DNA of 64,000 bases, taken from Paramacrobiotus metropolitanus (lineage: Eukaryota > Tardigrada > Eutardigrada > Parachela > Macrobiotidae). How positions within the stretch are numbered: position 1 is the stretch's first letter; each line of letters begins with the position of its first letter. The stretch covers positions 3,100,001 through 3,164,000 of the forward strand of contig NW_026570222.1 of NCBI RefSeq assembly GCF_019649055.1, in the 5' to 3' direction. Below, piece after piece: positions 48,846 to 62,655 of the stretch. The position numbers and the translations under genes were made by a program. The notes under the pieces are model-generated. The model had not been told where the DNA came from. It saw nothing but the letters and a program-made list of their open reading frames with translations, and did not search any database.

Positions 48846-48929
48846 GGGACAGTAGTCTAGGGGTATGATATCCGCTTAGGGTTTTCTCTAAGTTGCGGGT
48901 GGTCCCGGGTTCAATTCCCGGCTGTCCCC
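48846..48929 (+). tRNA. tRNA-Pro (anticodon AGG) with a 12-base intron
   Basis: Acceptor stem GGGACAG/CTGTCCC. D arm with A-box-like GTCTAGGGGTATGAT, the typical Pro sequence. Anticodon stem TCCGC/GCGGG. Loop TTAGGG-T interrupted by a 12-base intron (48882-48893) directly after G37, the canonical position. T arm CCGGG TTCAATT CCCGG is the B box, and the discriminator is C. The anticodon AGG is at 48878-48880. Intron bases CTCTAAG can pair with the anticodon region CTTAGGG, as expected of a spliceable pre-tRNA. A pol III T-run follows. Confidence 0.95.
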
Positions 48930-48930
48930 A

Positions 48931-48937
48931 TTTTTTT
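48931..48937 (+). terminator. RNA polymerase III T-run terminator of tRNA-Pro
   Basis: Seven T residues two bases after the mature tRNA 3' end. Confidence 0.9.
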
Positions 48938-49601
48938 GTATTTTAAAAAACGTGTGCGAATAATTTAAATGATTTCCAGGGCAGCTCCGCCAAACCAAGT
49001 AAAATCAACGCTCAGTAATATTTTGCAACGGTTCCGTAAGCACTAGGCTGCACTTCCTAGAGTTCTAGAGTGGGAAAGTTGTTCAGTGCCGAGCGCTCGC
49101 AGTGTTACAGTGTTTATGTAAGCAAGGTTGATGTAAGTATTAATACTGCTTTAATATTACTTGAATTACCCAAATAACTCCCCAACATAATGAAACACCG
49201 ACAGCTGACTTGCTCCTAAGTCCTAATCAATCCATCAGCAGCCTCCTTATTTTATTGATATCGAAGTAAATAACTTTGCATAATCCACACAAAGTGCCGA
49301 CCGCGAATGTACTAGAATATTAGAAGCTGTCCGGGCAGGTTGTGATTAGGATATTTAAAGGAAGCCAAAACGTTTCTGTCTAGTGGCTTCTACAGAAACC
49401 ACCAATTACACAGCCCAGGAAAGTTAACATAACACCACAAAGGGCAACTCAACTTTCTATCGAACCAGCAATCAAAAACACAAAGTAGACAGCTAAATAA
49501 AAAATGTTGTATGTAAAACACAATCAAAATTATTTTCATAAATTATATAAAACAAATCATGCTTCCTTAGCGATAACGAATAAAAAATATCTGCATAAAG
49601 G
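48938..49601. other. Intergenic, nothing recognised
   Basis: Sequence between tRNA-Pro and the TFG stop codon; presumably includes the TFG 3' UTR. No supported gene. Confidence 0.5.
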
Positions 49602-51799
49602 TTACTTTGGCGGCGGTGGGTACTGACCACCGAATTGTTGCGGCGGTCCCTGATACATCCCGGGCTGGTATCCCTGGGGCGGTCCCATGGGCGGGCCCTG
49701 CGGACGAGCATAGAAATTAGCCCCCGGGGGAAACGGACCGCCGGCCATTCCGACGTTCGGCGGCGGCGGGACTCCCTGTGCCGGATTTTGCTGCTGCATG
49801 TTGGGTCCCGGTGGTCGTGCCATCCCCGGCATCCCGGTTGGTGGAGGAGGAACTCCCTGACCCATCGACTGAGGCGGAGCGCCAGTCGGGGGTGGGAATG
49901 AGTACTAAGCGGAAAAAGAAACTGCGATAATAAAAAAGCAAATTTTTTTATTTCTGTGTCTCATACCTGGGCTTTCAAATGCGCACCCATAACTTGCTGT
50001 TGGTGAGGCGACTGCTGTTGTTGCAGTTGTTGTTGCTGTAATTGTTGCTGCTGCTGTTGCTGAAGCTGCTGCTGCATAAGCTGATGTTGTTGCTGTTGGT
50101 GCGCAGCCTGCTGCATCATATGCGACTGTTGCAGCTGCTGCTGGGATGGCTGCTGAATGAGTTGTGGCTGTTGCTGGGCCTGCGGCTGTCCAAAAGCTTG
50201 AGGATGCCCATGCGACTGAGGATGAAACGCCTGCGGCGGGGCATTCGATCCGGGTGGCGCGGAATGCTGATGCGGCATCTGTCCTGTTAGAGGAATTTCT
50301 TTTTGTTCCCCAGTGCGGGGGGCACCGCCTTCCAGTTCGCCTTCCGCGCGCATGTGCTCTACAAAATACAAAAGTAAACTAGACTTCATTCTTACCACGA
50401 AAGCTGCTATGGAATTTCTATAATAACAGTGATTCAACATCACTTTCACGATATTTCACAGATGTTCATAGTCATACGCAATTATTTTATTCCTCAAATT
50501 CTCCAGATCACCGATTGTCAAACATACCTTGGTTCTGTCGCCCACTGTCACGCAGACTCAGTTCATCGAAACCATTCGACAGGCCATCGACAGCTGCAGG
50601 AAATTTTTCAGCTTTACCCACCGGAATCGTTTCCGTACGATGGGATTCCAGGGTCTGCTTCTCTGCCTTATCACTCTTTTCAGCACCCAAAATCTTCTCC
50701 ATAACACGCTGGAAGCCGCTCTCCAAGCTAGCCGGAATCTCCGCCAGCTTGCCTTGAAGCTCTCGCACTGTCTCCATAAGATCTATCGTGTTATGACTGG
50801 CGTCGCTTCCCTTGGGTTGGCTCGACACGCCAGTATCACCATTCACTACGACATCGTTAACGAGCATTAACAACTTTTCGATGATAACAGAAAGGCAAAA
50901 GCTAGCACTGGAAAATGAAAGACAATACAATAAATATATTAAATTCTAAATACAAATATCATAATTAGAAATATTCTTAGCTCAGTTAAACTGAACGAAA
51001 TTATATGAATTCACAAAATTAAAAAGTCTCAAAAACTATCGCCGCCGTTTACAATTATTTTGTGAAAATTTCTTAGGCCAATATTTTTTTCGGCCAGTTC
51101 TGTCCATTTCTCGTTTGTCAAAAAACTTGTATTTACCTAGCAGAACCAACTTCAATGTTTTATGAGTCTGCATAGCAAAAGCCAAATCAGGATCGTCCAC
51201 AATCGTGATCAGATCCCCATCTGCAACAAATTACAGATTATAAAATTCTCCTAATACACTTAACACTATACAGTAACGTGAAGGTAGTCGTATTAATCAC
51301 AAAATGAACATCAGCAGTACGCTATGCCGAAAAAGTCACATTTCAGTCTATTTCACTCACCTTCATCTTTGTACTTCACCACAATCTCGTCCGAATTACT
51401 CAATTTCCCCCGAAAAATTCGCTGCATCATCAGGATAAACTCGTTCTGGAAAGAGAAAGAAAGAGGGATCAAATTACAAACTGGAAGTGTAATACCGTTA
51501 TTCGCCAGTTTCCAGGCAAGGAAAGTTGACTGAGCCAATTGTTTACGTACATAAGTAAGGTCCTCATTGTTGAGAGGAATCCTGCGGATGTCATTGCCCA
51601 ATCGCACTTTAAAAACGACCCGACCGCTTTCCACTCCCAGGTTGTTGTGCTGCATGTTGGTTAACGGGACCGAAGCAGTTGCTGAATGGGCACTGTGCGA
51701 ATGACGATCGGAATGTCCGTCATCCCAACTGGATGAGTCGTGGCCAAAGGAAGCGCGCTGCTGCTGTTGTTGCTGACCGCCAGCCCCAACTGGATACAT
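49602..51799 (-). CDS. TFG: TFG (TRK-fused gene) protein, PB1 domain, polyQ
   Basis: ER exit-site scaffold that organises COPII carriers. Six exons: 51799-51551, 51445-51361, 51220-51137, 50845-50528, 50358-49967 and 49904-49602, giving 476 residues. The PB1 domain spans exons 1-4: FKVRLGNDIRRIPLNNEDLT, ILMMQRIFRGKLSNSDEIVV, KYKDEDGDLITIVDDPDLAF, then LKLVLLVNG. A coiled coil follows (LMETVRELQGKLAEI), then a long Gln-rich segment (about residues 285-355) and a Pro/Gly/Tyr-rich tail ending QYPPPPK. That is the same order as vertebrate TFG. The exon 4 acceptor GATGTCGTAG was chosen because it alone joins LVLLVNG in frame. A Ser/His/Gln-rich N-terminal extension of about 55 residues precedes PB1. 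Confidence 0.95.
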
Positions 51800-52643
51800 T
51801 ATCAAAGCTGCTTGAATTGGAATAAATTAAGAATCAACAGATCCCGACTATTTCTCGCGCTTCTAATCAAAATTCCAGATAAAGTGGCTCGCCAGCAGTG
51901 TCGTTAAAATTATTGTGTTGTCATACTCACAAGTTTGGGCCAACGTGTCATTTTTCGTCAGGATACTTGGTCAACAATTTCATTTTGTAAATTTCCGGCA
52001 GTAGAGAAGGAATAGCTTAACGGCTACGCCCCTGATGAGACTGAGACTTTTCATTGTCGAGACTTGAACAGCAAACTGCAAAAAATTTTCACTTTCGCAA
52101 ATTTCGAAAAGGCGAAAACGGAGCGCTTTGATAACAGTAGTTTTTTGTTTTGGTAGATGCGGTTAAGAAATGTTCAAAATAGAATAGATTTTGTTTTCTC
52201 ATGGTTTCCCGTGCGTGTTAGCAACTTACCATATCAGTTGATACAAAATATAACATACTGTATACCATATTGCTACTATCGGTCACTTGAATGAGCAGGA
52301 TACGTTGTTTGAATGTTGTCACCAAGTTGCAAGATCTATGATTTAAAGTTAAAGCCGTTTTCAGCTCTGTTGTACGGTTTAACCCTGTAGCTTTGTTAAC
52401 TCTTGTGGAATGACGGCTGTTCTTGATGTTTCGTGGATACCGGACAATAATGGTAAGAGTTTTGCAACTAAGCGAGAACAGTATTATGGCTGGCACGCAT
52501 TGGATGCTGAAGCTGACTAGTTCACTTTAGGAGGTTTCATGGTTTAACGATTCAATTTGACATCAGCCATCCATAACTGATTTGCAGATGCTTTACTATC
52601 GGATCATAACCGAGATAATTCAGCACTGCTTTATCCGCTGAGC
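51800..52643. other. Divergent region between TFG and the YY1-like gene
   Basis: Contains the 5' leaders of both genes. A TTTGCAG acceptor at about 52588 suggests that the YY1-like start codon lies in the second exon. No other gene. Confidence 0.6.
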
Positions 52644-54361
<1,718 letters not shown>

Positions 54362-54882
54362 AAAAATGCCTTTAATTTTGTGCAGCGCAATATGTCGCTT
54401 TTTTTGTTGTTCATCTTTTTGTGCGTGTTTGTTGGCTTTTATCTGGTCAGTGTAAACTAGCTCACAGATCCAATTACATATACTTCTATAGTTTTGATAT
54501 ACATGCATTATTTTCGGCAGGTAAATTACCTACCGGTACATTTTCGGTGTAATGGGTTGCTGCATGTTAAGATTTTTGTTGTATGCGTACGTAGCCACAA
54601 ATTATTTATTGTAGTTTACCTATTATTGTATGGTTTTTGAGGTCAGATGTTTTTATTCATTTCGGAGTTTGAAATGGGCTCTAATGGGGTAATAACAGTC
54701 AGGAAGTCAACATCTGGAATGCATCATTTAATTTGGAAATTCGAACATCGGAAAGGTCAAACTTGATATCGTGTGATTCTGATTCTTTACCAGATTCTGG
54801 TTAAATTGGTACCGGTTGAAATTCTGCATTTACTTGATACAAAAGCACTCGTGCGAGAGGAGTACAACAAAATTCAAAAGGA
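54362..54882. other. Convergent 3' flanks, nothing recognised
   Basis: This lies between the YY1-like stop and the stop of the first tetraspanin gene. No supported gene. Confidence 0.5.
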
Positions 54883-56601
54883 TCAAAGTTCATAATATCC
54901 CGGCTTTCCAATGGAGTAACTCAAGCCGAACGCAAAAATGACCGCTCCAGTCTGCAAAGAACGGACAACCATTCTAGCTTCCAGCTACGTAAAACAATCC
55001 GCAGAACGTCTACGCTTACCTCAACAAGTCCTGCGATTACGGAAACGGCTGTCACAATGGGAAATTTATTACGAACCAGGGCTTCCGTTTTATTAATGCA
55101 ACCCTAGAAACGGTTGCACGCTGTTAATTCTTACGTTAGAATGGGAATTTTTCTGGCTTTTACGAATAATACAAAATTTTTTCCGATCAGAATTTTGTAC
55201 TTAAATCTGTAAGATGTTATAATCCGGCGAAAGCAAATCTGCACTTTATGTGCAAATACAAAAATAAGTTGACTGTAATGTTAATTAATACTCACGTATA
55301 GAATAGAAAGCAAAATGCAAATACAGAGTCTGATAGAGTGAAGCATCGTTCATGACTGACTTTCTTTTAAAGCACTTAATCCTACCGTGTTCATCCATGA
55401 GTTGAGCGGAGTACGGACAAAAAAGCAGTTAGGATCAACAAGTTCCAATTTTTGCCAGTTGGAAAACTTGCAGCAATAAATCGGCACAACTTGCGAGCTA
55501 ATATTCCAACTCTTCTTCCAAAACCTTGTCTGATTGTAATCCAAAAATCCCGACTCTGCTCCACAACAGCCAACCTGCAACAATACGTACGTTTAACATA
55601 ATTGGCATGATTAAAATCAAAACAACTACATGATACTTTAAACACATATTCTGTACGCTTTATAACAGTAAATCGCATCTGCAGATCTGCTTACACGTAC
55701 GACAATACAAACATGCATCAAGTTAGCAAGGTATTAGTAATTAGCAAAACTGAATGAGTTGCAATGGATAATTCGTTTATGCCAGGGGATAAATCTTTTT
55801 AATACGGTATCATCATACCCAGGCTTGAATAACGTTGACCATCAGCGTGGACACTGCAGTGGCATTGTCGACTCTTTTGTGGTGAATGGGAATGATCCGA
55901 TTACGCCTTCCCATGACAGTTGGAGTGAAATCGTACGCCGGGATTAACTTTTTCATTTCCACCTCCACCGCTTCCACGACCTGGGGAGCACTTTGGGCGA
56001 AAGTGGTTGCCGCTCCCACCTCCATGATGACCACTATAAGAAGCATGACGGCATACTGTAAATAAAGGTCAATCACATGGTCAGGCCGGTTATTGCACCA
56101 GTATAAAAAATGATATAAAAGTGGCATAAAAACTAGAAGAATACATAATTGTGTATATTAACCGCAGGAAGTAAATTTACCAGGATTAATAGAAATTTAG
56201 TGTAGGTTGTGAGAATTCCCGCCGCTCCTATTACAACGGCAAGGCCTCCTGCAGCTATGAGGACTACAGCAGAATCCTTCACCCGGCGTAACGCATTTTT
56301 GAACAGAGTTTCGACTGCCTGTGCTGCTGGACCCCATAAATCCAAATTTTCTAAAGCAGTGCGAAAGCTCATAGAGTCCACCTGTAACTGAAATAATTTT
56401 TAATCGCGCTGAAAATCATTTGCTCAAAGTTCATGCTCGTTGTATTACGCATAGTAATTTAATTACAACTAATGGATTGGCAAGACCGATTATGCATGTC
56501 TAATTGTCCATCGAGTCTTTACACTCACCGCCATCCATACTCCAACACCGAGCACAGCTAATCCGCAAAGGACAATTACTATGTTGTACGCTTGCAAATG
56601 C
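54883..56601 (-). CDS. Tetraspanin A (N-terminal exon not found)
   Basis: Four-pass membrane organiser protein. Exons in order: 56601-56529 (TM1, YNIVIVLCGLAVLGVGVW), 56387-56181 (small loop and TM2), 56055-55819 (TM3 and first part of the large loop), 55574-55386 (large loop), 55103-55020 (last loop Cys and start of TM4) and 54951-54883 (end of TM4 and short tail PGYYEL). The large loop has the defining VGCCG motif, a second CC (IYCCKF), PNC and GC. All internal introns are phase 0. The TM1 exon begins in phase 2, so a short first exon with the Met lies upstream. Receptor partners cannot be read from sequence. Confidence 0.9.
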
Positions 56602-58177
56602 CTGAAAATTTGGATACATACACTTATAATAACTGTCCTCATGGTACAGGACGTCGGCGTGTTAGCAGAACGGCAGCAAAACGGCAACAGAACGGCGTGT
56701 TAGCAAAATGTTAGCAGAACGGCAGTTAGCGAATCGCTCTTTTTCGTGCAAAAGCTAACATATATATAATCAGTGCAATCAGATGGTGCGAAAACTACCC
56801 CAGGTACTCGAAGTAGGATAGCGACAATTTTGGCGAAACATAACTTAAAGAAAATGCGGAACGCACGCATATGTATCTCGCTACAAAATTTATATCTGCA
56901 AAAGGTTATTTTCGTTCAGAATTAGCAGGAAGGTTCGAAAAGCAGCATTCCTAAAGCAGTAGTTTCAAGCAGCATCAATACTTCTCCAAACAGACTCTTA
57001 ATTAATACTTATTACTTACGCACTTGATATCGGTAGCTCCACAAAGTATCATTATTATAATTAACGTTTCAATCTTAGGAAAATGATGGCGCAGTTCTGA
57101 ATGTGTACCCGGACAACTCCATGTGGCTAGCCGGAAGATTGAATGTTAATGGAGAATATTGGAACAGCATTAGCAAGGCATTAGCAACCTGCAAAGGAAA
57201 AAAAGAAGTGGTAGCTTGTCAGCTATCACAGAATGCAAGAGCCATTTGTGACACAACAACTGCAAGAACGGCAAGTGCTTGAAACACAAATGCTCACGTT
57301 AAGGTTCGAGTAACCGGCAAACGTTTGCTGTAATTAATTTTACAGATACCCGAAATTTATTCTAACTAAGTTTTCGTAATTGTAAGGATAGATTATAATA
57401 AGTATACGATGTTTTGCAAGCATCGAATCGTAGCCGATTCTACTTGAATTCAAATTTAGGGTCTAAGGTCTTAAAGCAAACCAGAAAGCTTGATAAAGTC
57501 ACACGATTGGGATACTGCTGTCAAGCCAACAGTATTAAAGCTGCTGTAGATCATCGGCAAAAACTTTGCTCATTTTTTGTGCTAATATTAGCCGTACACT
57601 AGCTAGTGTTTCCATCATCCAAACGATCATACTGGCAAAACATAGAAATAATAAATTTGTCGCAAAAGTTCTTGCGGTTGGTTATTGAATGCTTTCGTGT
57701 CTGCAGGCTGTTGTCAGCGAAAATGCCCTGGGGTCACTAAAAGTGTAATGAATTGTAACTGCAAAGGACGGCCGGTTTTGTACGGTGAGCACCTGCGAAT
57801 TCATAAACAGTCTTAAAACCTAAATTGTACTTCCCCAGCCTAGAACTACATTTAATAAGAAAAACCCAAGCCGATGTCGAAATAATAATGTAGAGAGCCC
57901 AGAGCCATCAAAAGGTCACTCTGAACTCAGTAGCAGAATTATTGTTCGTGAGTGTATAACGAATTTTTAACAGAAATCGTGGAAATTCGCAGCACTGTAC
58001 GTTCTGGTAGAGAAAAACGAACATACAGCATTGGAAAAGAACATTTCTGAGATGAACGTTTTATAAATGCGAAAAAACTTTGATTTCAGAATGGCAACTA
58101 CAGACGCCAACACATGGAATAGAAATCCACAAGATCGTCCATAAAATATCTTCCGCCTGGTTCTTAGCGTGGTTTGA
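56602..58177. other. Region between tetraspanins A and B
   Basis: Should contain the missing first exon of tetraspanin A. It contains a small array of AGCAGAACGGCA-like units at about 56655-56720. No other supported gene. Confidence 0.5.
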
Positions 58178-60125
58178 TCAAAATTCCCGATATCCGTGAG
58201 ATAACGTGTAGTAAAAGTAAAACGCCGCGACGACACCAATAATCTGCAAGCAAACGATACTTCAATATGACCATAAAATGGAAGTGCATGTCTTAAGCCG
58301 ATGCAAGCTGTAATTATTACTAGTACAGGAGTATTGGTACATACTACATATCGAGCAGGGATTGAAATTAAATGACGCTACATAACGTACATCAACGATT
58401 CCAACGCCGACGGAAACTCCAATGACGGAAGGCATATTTTTCCGCATTATGTCGGCGGTTTTGTCAGCACAACCCTATTTAGATGGATGACAAGAAAGCT
58501 TGAATTTACAACGCTCTTCGACCTGACCACAAATTAAGTAAGCACTAAGTAGTACCAAATATACATATACTACGCACCGTGTTCATCCATGAATTCTCTT
58601 CCGTTCGGACTTTGATGCATCCCGGATCTTCCAGTTGCAAGGTTTTGGTGCTGACCAGTTTACAACAGAATACAGGAGGGACACCTCCCGATTTCTTCCA
58701 GTACGGCGATGGCGCGTTCCCGAAGTCCCTGTATCCATGCAGACCACCGCAACATCCCACCTAGATACGTGCATCAGAAAAGCTGTATGTACTGATATTA
58801 CAATTATAATACTGTGTAGTTCTTTTTTGCTCGAGCTGAAACCGGTGTTGAATATTTAAATATGCAAATAATGATTTTAAAGTTTTAAAATTAATTACGG
58901 TATTTCGAACTTCGGTAGATCATAGTTGTGCCATAGTTTTATTATAACATGTCACGACGCCAAAAAGTGTAACCGGGTCAGAATAACTGAGCGTAGTCAA
59001 TCATACACATTCTACTGATCATAAGCCATTTTCGCTTACCCAGGTCTGCAGCACATTAAGCATGAGTGTTGCCTGCTCCGTAATGTTGTTGTTGGTGCGA
59101 TCCTGGAGGATGACTATGCGATCATTGGAATCCAGACCGGTTTTAACGTAATCGTAATTATCGACAGACATAGCAAAATCGCGAGCCACATTGTGGATAA
59201 TTGTCGGCTTATCCACAGCAAACGCAATACCGGCACCGAGTTCCAGCAGAACTACCAGAATCAATATGACTCCATACTACAAGAAAATATCGTACTTAAT
59301 CTGACAACAAATTTCAGAATTTGACATGGGAGTTCCGGCTGCAAAACTCCGCGCATCGAGATTCTCTTACCGTAATCAAAAGCGACTTCGATTCTTTGTA
59401 AGCCGCCCAGAATCCCAGGATTCCGATCAAAAGGGCAAATACACCGGCTGTGATGAGAACATTGGCGACAGTCTGAAGTCTCTACATAGCAAAGCCTGCT
59501 TGTAAGGTCTCTCTCCATTTTCGGAATTGAAAATACTCTATAATTTCCTTTTTACTGCAGGTTGATGACGACTTTTTTCTTATTGTTAGTTTATTTATTT
59601 GTTGTGTGTAGGGTATGTATTGTATACGTGTACAAACTTACGCTGACACCGCCGCCGACATGGTTGCGGAATGACTCTGTCGCCAAACCATGCGTAGGAT
59701 CCAGCTGAGGATTCAAGGCGGTAACAAAGCTGGAAACGTTAGTCTGCAAACAATTTTTGTATAAACGATTGTTGATTTCAGAATGTCGCATACAGTGGCT
59801 TAGTTATACCTCGCGCGAGATACGAAGTATAGGTACTTAAGAAAGTATCTTAAACAAGTCTGTGCCACAGTTATACAGTCTGGCTACACAAATAACTATT
59901 TCATTGGTACGAATGGTTATTTTTTTGCAATAATCCTAGCGGCTGGAACGTAAATGTGTCGATTTGAAAGTTGCAATGATCCAGAAATCGAAGCTCAGTA
60001 AATGCGGCTAGCTGTCGCTGCTTTTAATCGAGGGAAATCCCTTACTTACGCTGAGCCATATTCCGACACCCAGTGTCACACAGGCCAAGATGATAATTAC
60101 CACGTTGACCACGTACAACGTGTAC
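58178..60125 (-). CDS. Tetraspanin B (N-terminal exon not found)
   Basis: Exons: 60125-60050 (TM1, VVIIILACVTLGVGIWLS), 59743-59642 (small loop), 59481-59371 (TM2, LITAGVFALLIGILGFW), 59276-59040 (TM3 and loop), 58760-58578 (VGCCGG large loop), 58474-58391 (GCADKT... TM4 start) and 58243-58178 (TM4 end, tail SHGYREF). Exon lengths 237 and 84 and all junction phases match tetraspanin A. The small loop and TM2 are in two exons here but one in A. As in A, the initiator exon is missing upstream. The large loop has C-C ... FCC ... PGC ... GC spacing. Confidence 0.9.
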
Positions 60126-60960
60126 CTACAAACAAAAATGAGAGTTTTTATGAAACTTATTAACTGTACAATCATCCCACTGACTTGGCGCATCGTGGTC
60201 CACCGAGATCCATCGCCATCTTTGCGCAGTTTTTTTAAAAAATGCAGTTATATTTCAAAGAATCTAGAGCTGCGAGGACATAGTCGCCCTCCACAAATAT
60301 ATGCTACACCTAACAGAGAATTATATGCAGCTACTGTTTTAGACTACACTAGCGCCGATGTCGCCGGTTCGAAGTCTCTGCAACATAAAGCATCTGCCCC
60401 AAGAGCAAACCATTTCGCATTCTTCTTGTTGTTAGACACTGTTACGCTTCCAGCACATTAATTAAACATGTTTTTGCAATAAAGGTTTACCGTTTTTAAG
60501 TAACCCCGGGGTGTTCTCAGAGTGCTTCGAGCAAATTTTGGCTGTAGTTATAAGTTAAGATTTGGATTCGATGATCAACCAAGTACATTCACTGTATTAT
60601 ACAGTATAATATAATTAAATATGCTACATTGAAGTACAGTACTTAATAGTTCGTTTCACGTATCAGAGATGTAGTACTCCGTATATGTTGCATTTCAGTG
60701 AACGCCGTTTCATAAAGATTCGGAAATCCGTGAGTATTAAAACAAATAAATCGAGATACTTCTTTGCATGTAGAAAATAAATCGCATAAGCAAGGGCTGC
60801 ATCAAAATCCGCTTTTCCAATCCTAACGGCAACGTTCACGGAAAATCACAATCAAGGCAGTGAATGATCCATATGGCCAACTTAACAAGTCAAACTGTGT
60901 AAACGTATCTGCAATGTGCAAATCGTTTGCAGTTTCCACAGCTGCAGATGTCGTCCTCAC
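60126..60960. other. Region between tetraspanins B and C
   Basis: Probably contains the first exon of tetraspanin B. Nothing else recognised. Confidence 0.5.
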
Positions 60961-62655
60961 TTAATCATAATCAGTTTTTCCTTGGCGACATAAAATGACT
61001 GCAAATAATGCCGTGAGAAGCTGCAAGCATAAACAAAAACATTCGTAATTAGCTTTACTATTGAAGGATATATTATCTAATCGCAGCAGAAAACGCAAAT
61101 ATTCCCGTCACCTCTACTATGGCAGTTCCCATTGTTACGCCCATAATTGCAGACGCGTTATAGTCAACGAAGTTGTCGATTTCCGATTTGCAACCCTAGT
61201 AAAACAGTTTATACAGTATGTAAATATTTTTGACAGAAGATTAGCATTTCTCATATTAAATGTTAAAACAAGGAAACCTAATATGCTCCATCGAATTGGC
61301 CCTTTCATATGGATACCACAAATATCTGACTGGTGCTAATTTGCGACAAATTTAGGACGTGTAAATACCTTTGTATATTTTTTGTTACATTACATAATTA
61401 TAATATTTGGGAGGTGGTCCGGTAAAGGTACCCAAATATCTAAATTTATAACTACCGGTACGTGTCACAGTAGAATATGGATAGAAGTATAAAGATTGCC
61501 CGATTATCCCAGAAAATTCAGGAACCCTTGTTGCACAATGCACGTACCACACGATAATTCGAAACGTATTCCGAATGTCGAAACGCTATATCGGAGCATT
61601 TGCCACCGGATGCCAGCTGGAGCAATTTGGGATCATACATTTTACAGCAAAATACAGGCGCAATCAAACCGTACGGAGAATTTCTGCTGTACGGAGCGGA
61701 CATGAAGTCACAGTATCCATTTGTGACACCACAGCAACCGAACTACCAATTGCCAGCAAAAATAAAAGAATTGCGCAATTATGGAAAAAAGATTTCACAA
61801 TTTTATTAGAGTGTACCCAGGTTTGCAAAGCATTGAATACCAGCGTGGCATGGACGAACTTTCCATCCGAGTTATTCATTGCGTCCACGATCAGCAGGTC
61901 GTCTGATTTCGGCAGCAAATAAGTGGAGACGTAATCATAATAACCCACGGTTGCATTTAGCTCCTGCACGATAGTTTCCTTTACATAACCTTTACCGGCT
62001 CCCATCGCAACGCCTATAGAAGCCTCCAGTAACATAATCAGAACAGCGCAACCAACATACTAAAAATTAAACGATTAAGAAATATCTGTACTGAAAAAAA
62101 TCTGCAAAAACATCGAAAACGCTGGAGTCCAGTTTGCAGAGAATGGTTCCTGCCGACATTCCGACTTACGGCCCAAAAAGTGCGATCTTCCTCGTACGTC
62201 ACGGAACGCGCTAGTAAGCATAACGCCAGAATGGCACAAGGGCCAAGGCAGATCATAATACCGCTTATGACCTTTAGAGTAGCGAGAACAGAAGGCAGGA
62301 CACTGTTCGAGGCAGAGATACTCTCCGCATAGCCGAAAACAACAATGTTTACCACACTTTGGAAATTGATGATGTTTATCTGCAACTATGTGCTCACTGC
62401 TCTGTAATTTTACACAATTACGGGTGTGTATTTTCATTTAAGACTTGCAAACGAAATAATATTCTTACAGTGTACTAATTGTACTTCCATGCGTAGATAT
62501 GTATTATTACAGAATGTGTATATTACTTCTATAGCACACGCTAGAAATTTTGTATTAATCGTTATTTTTATTCGTCCACTAACCAGAATCCATATTCCCA
62601 TTCCAGTTAAAGCAATACCCCCAAAACCAATATTATCAGGAAGGAAAGAAAGCAT
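60961..62655 (-). CDS. Tetraspanin C (N-terminal exon not found; one-base frame break in TM1)
   Basis: Exons: 62655-62584 (TM1), 62379-62170 (small loop and TM2), 62059-61817 (TM3 and loop), 61742-61548 (FGCCGVTNGYCDF large loop), 61195-61112 (GCKSEI... TM4 start) and 61020-60961 (tail CRQGKTDYD). Phases match A and B, and the TM4 exon is again 84 bases. The TM1 exon is 72 bases where A has 73. Read in the family phase it begins CFLSFLIILVLG, then must shift one frame at a five-G run to continue GIALTGMGIWIL. One extra G repairs it to exactly the length of A. The rest is intact, so an assembly error is more likely than a pseudogene. Confidence 0.85.

Noticed and set aside
50042-50290. Leu-rich plus-strand frame
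   Set aside because: It is the complement of the TFG polyglutamine segment.
55293-55345. Extra tetraspanin A exon reading MNDASLYQTLYLHFAF
   Set aside because: It would not join in phase to the GCINKTEAL exon, and skipping it gives the normal tetraspanin loop-TM4 sequence.
61924-62059. Apparent second frame break at the tetraspanin C TM3 exon
   Set aside because: Rechecking the bases at 62038-62041 gave a 243-base exon in phase 0; no break exists there.
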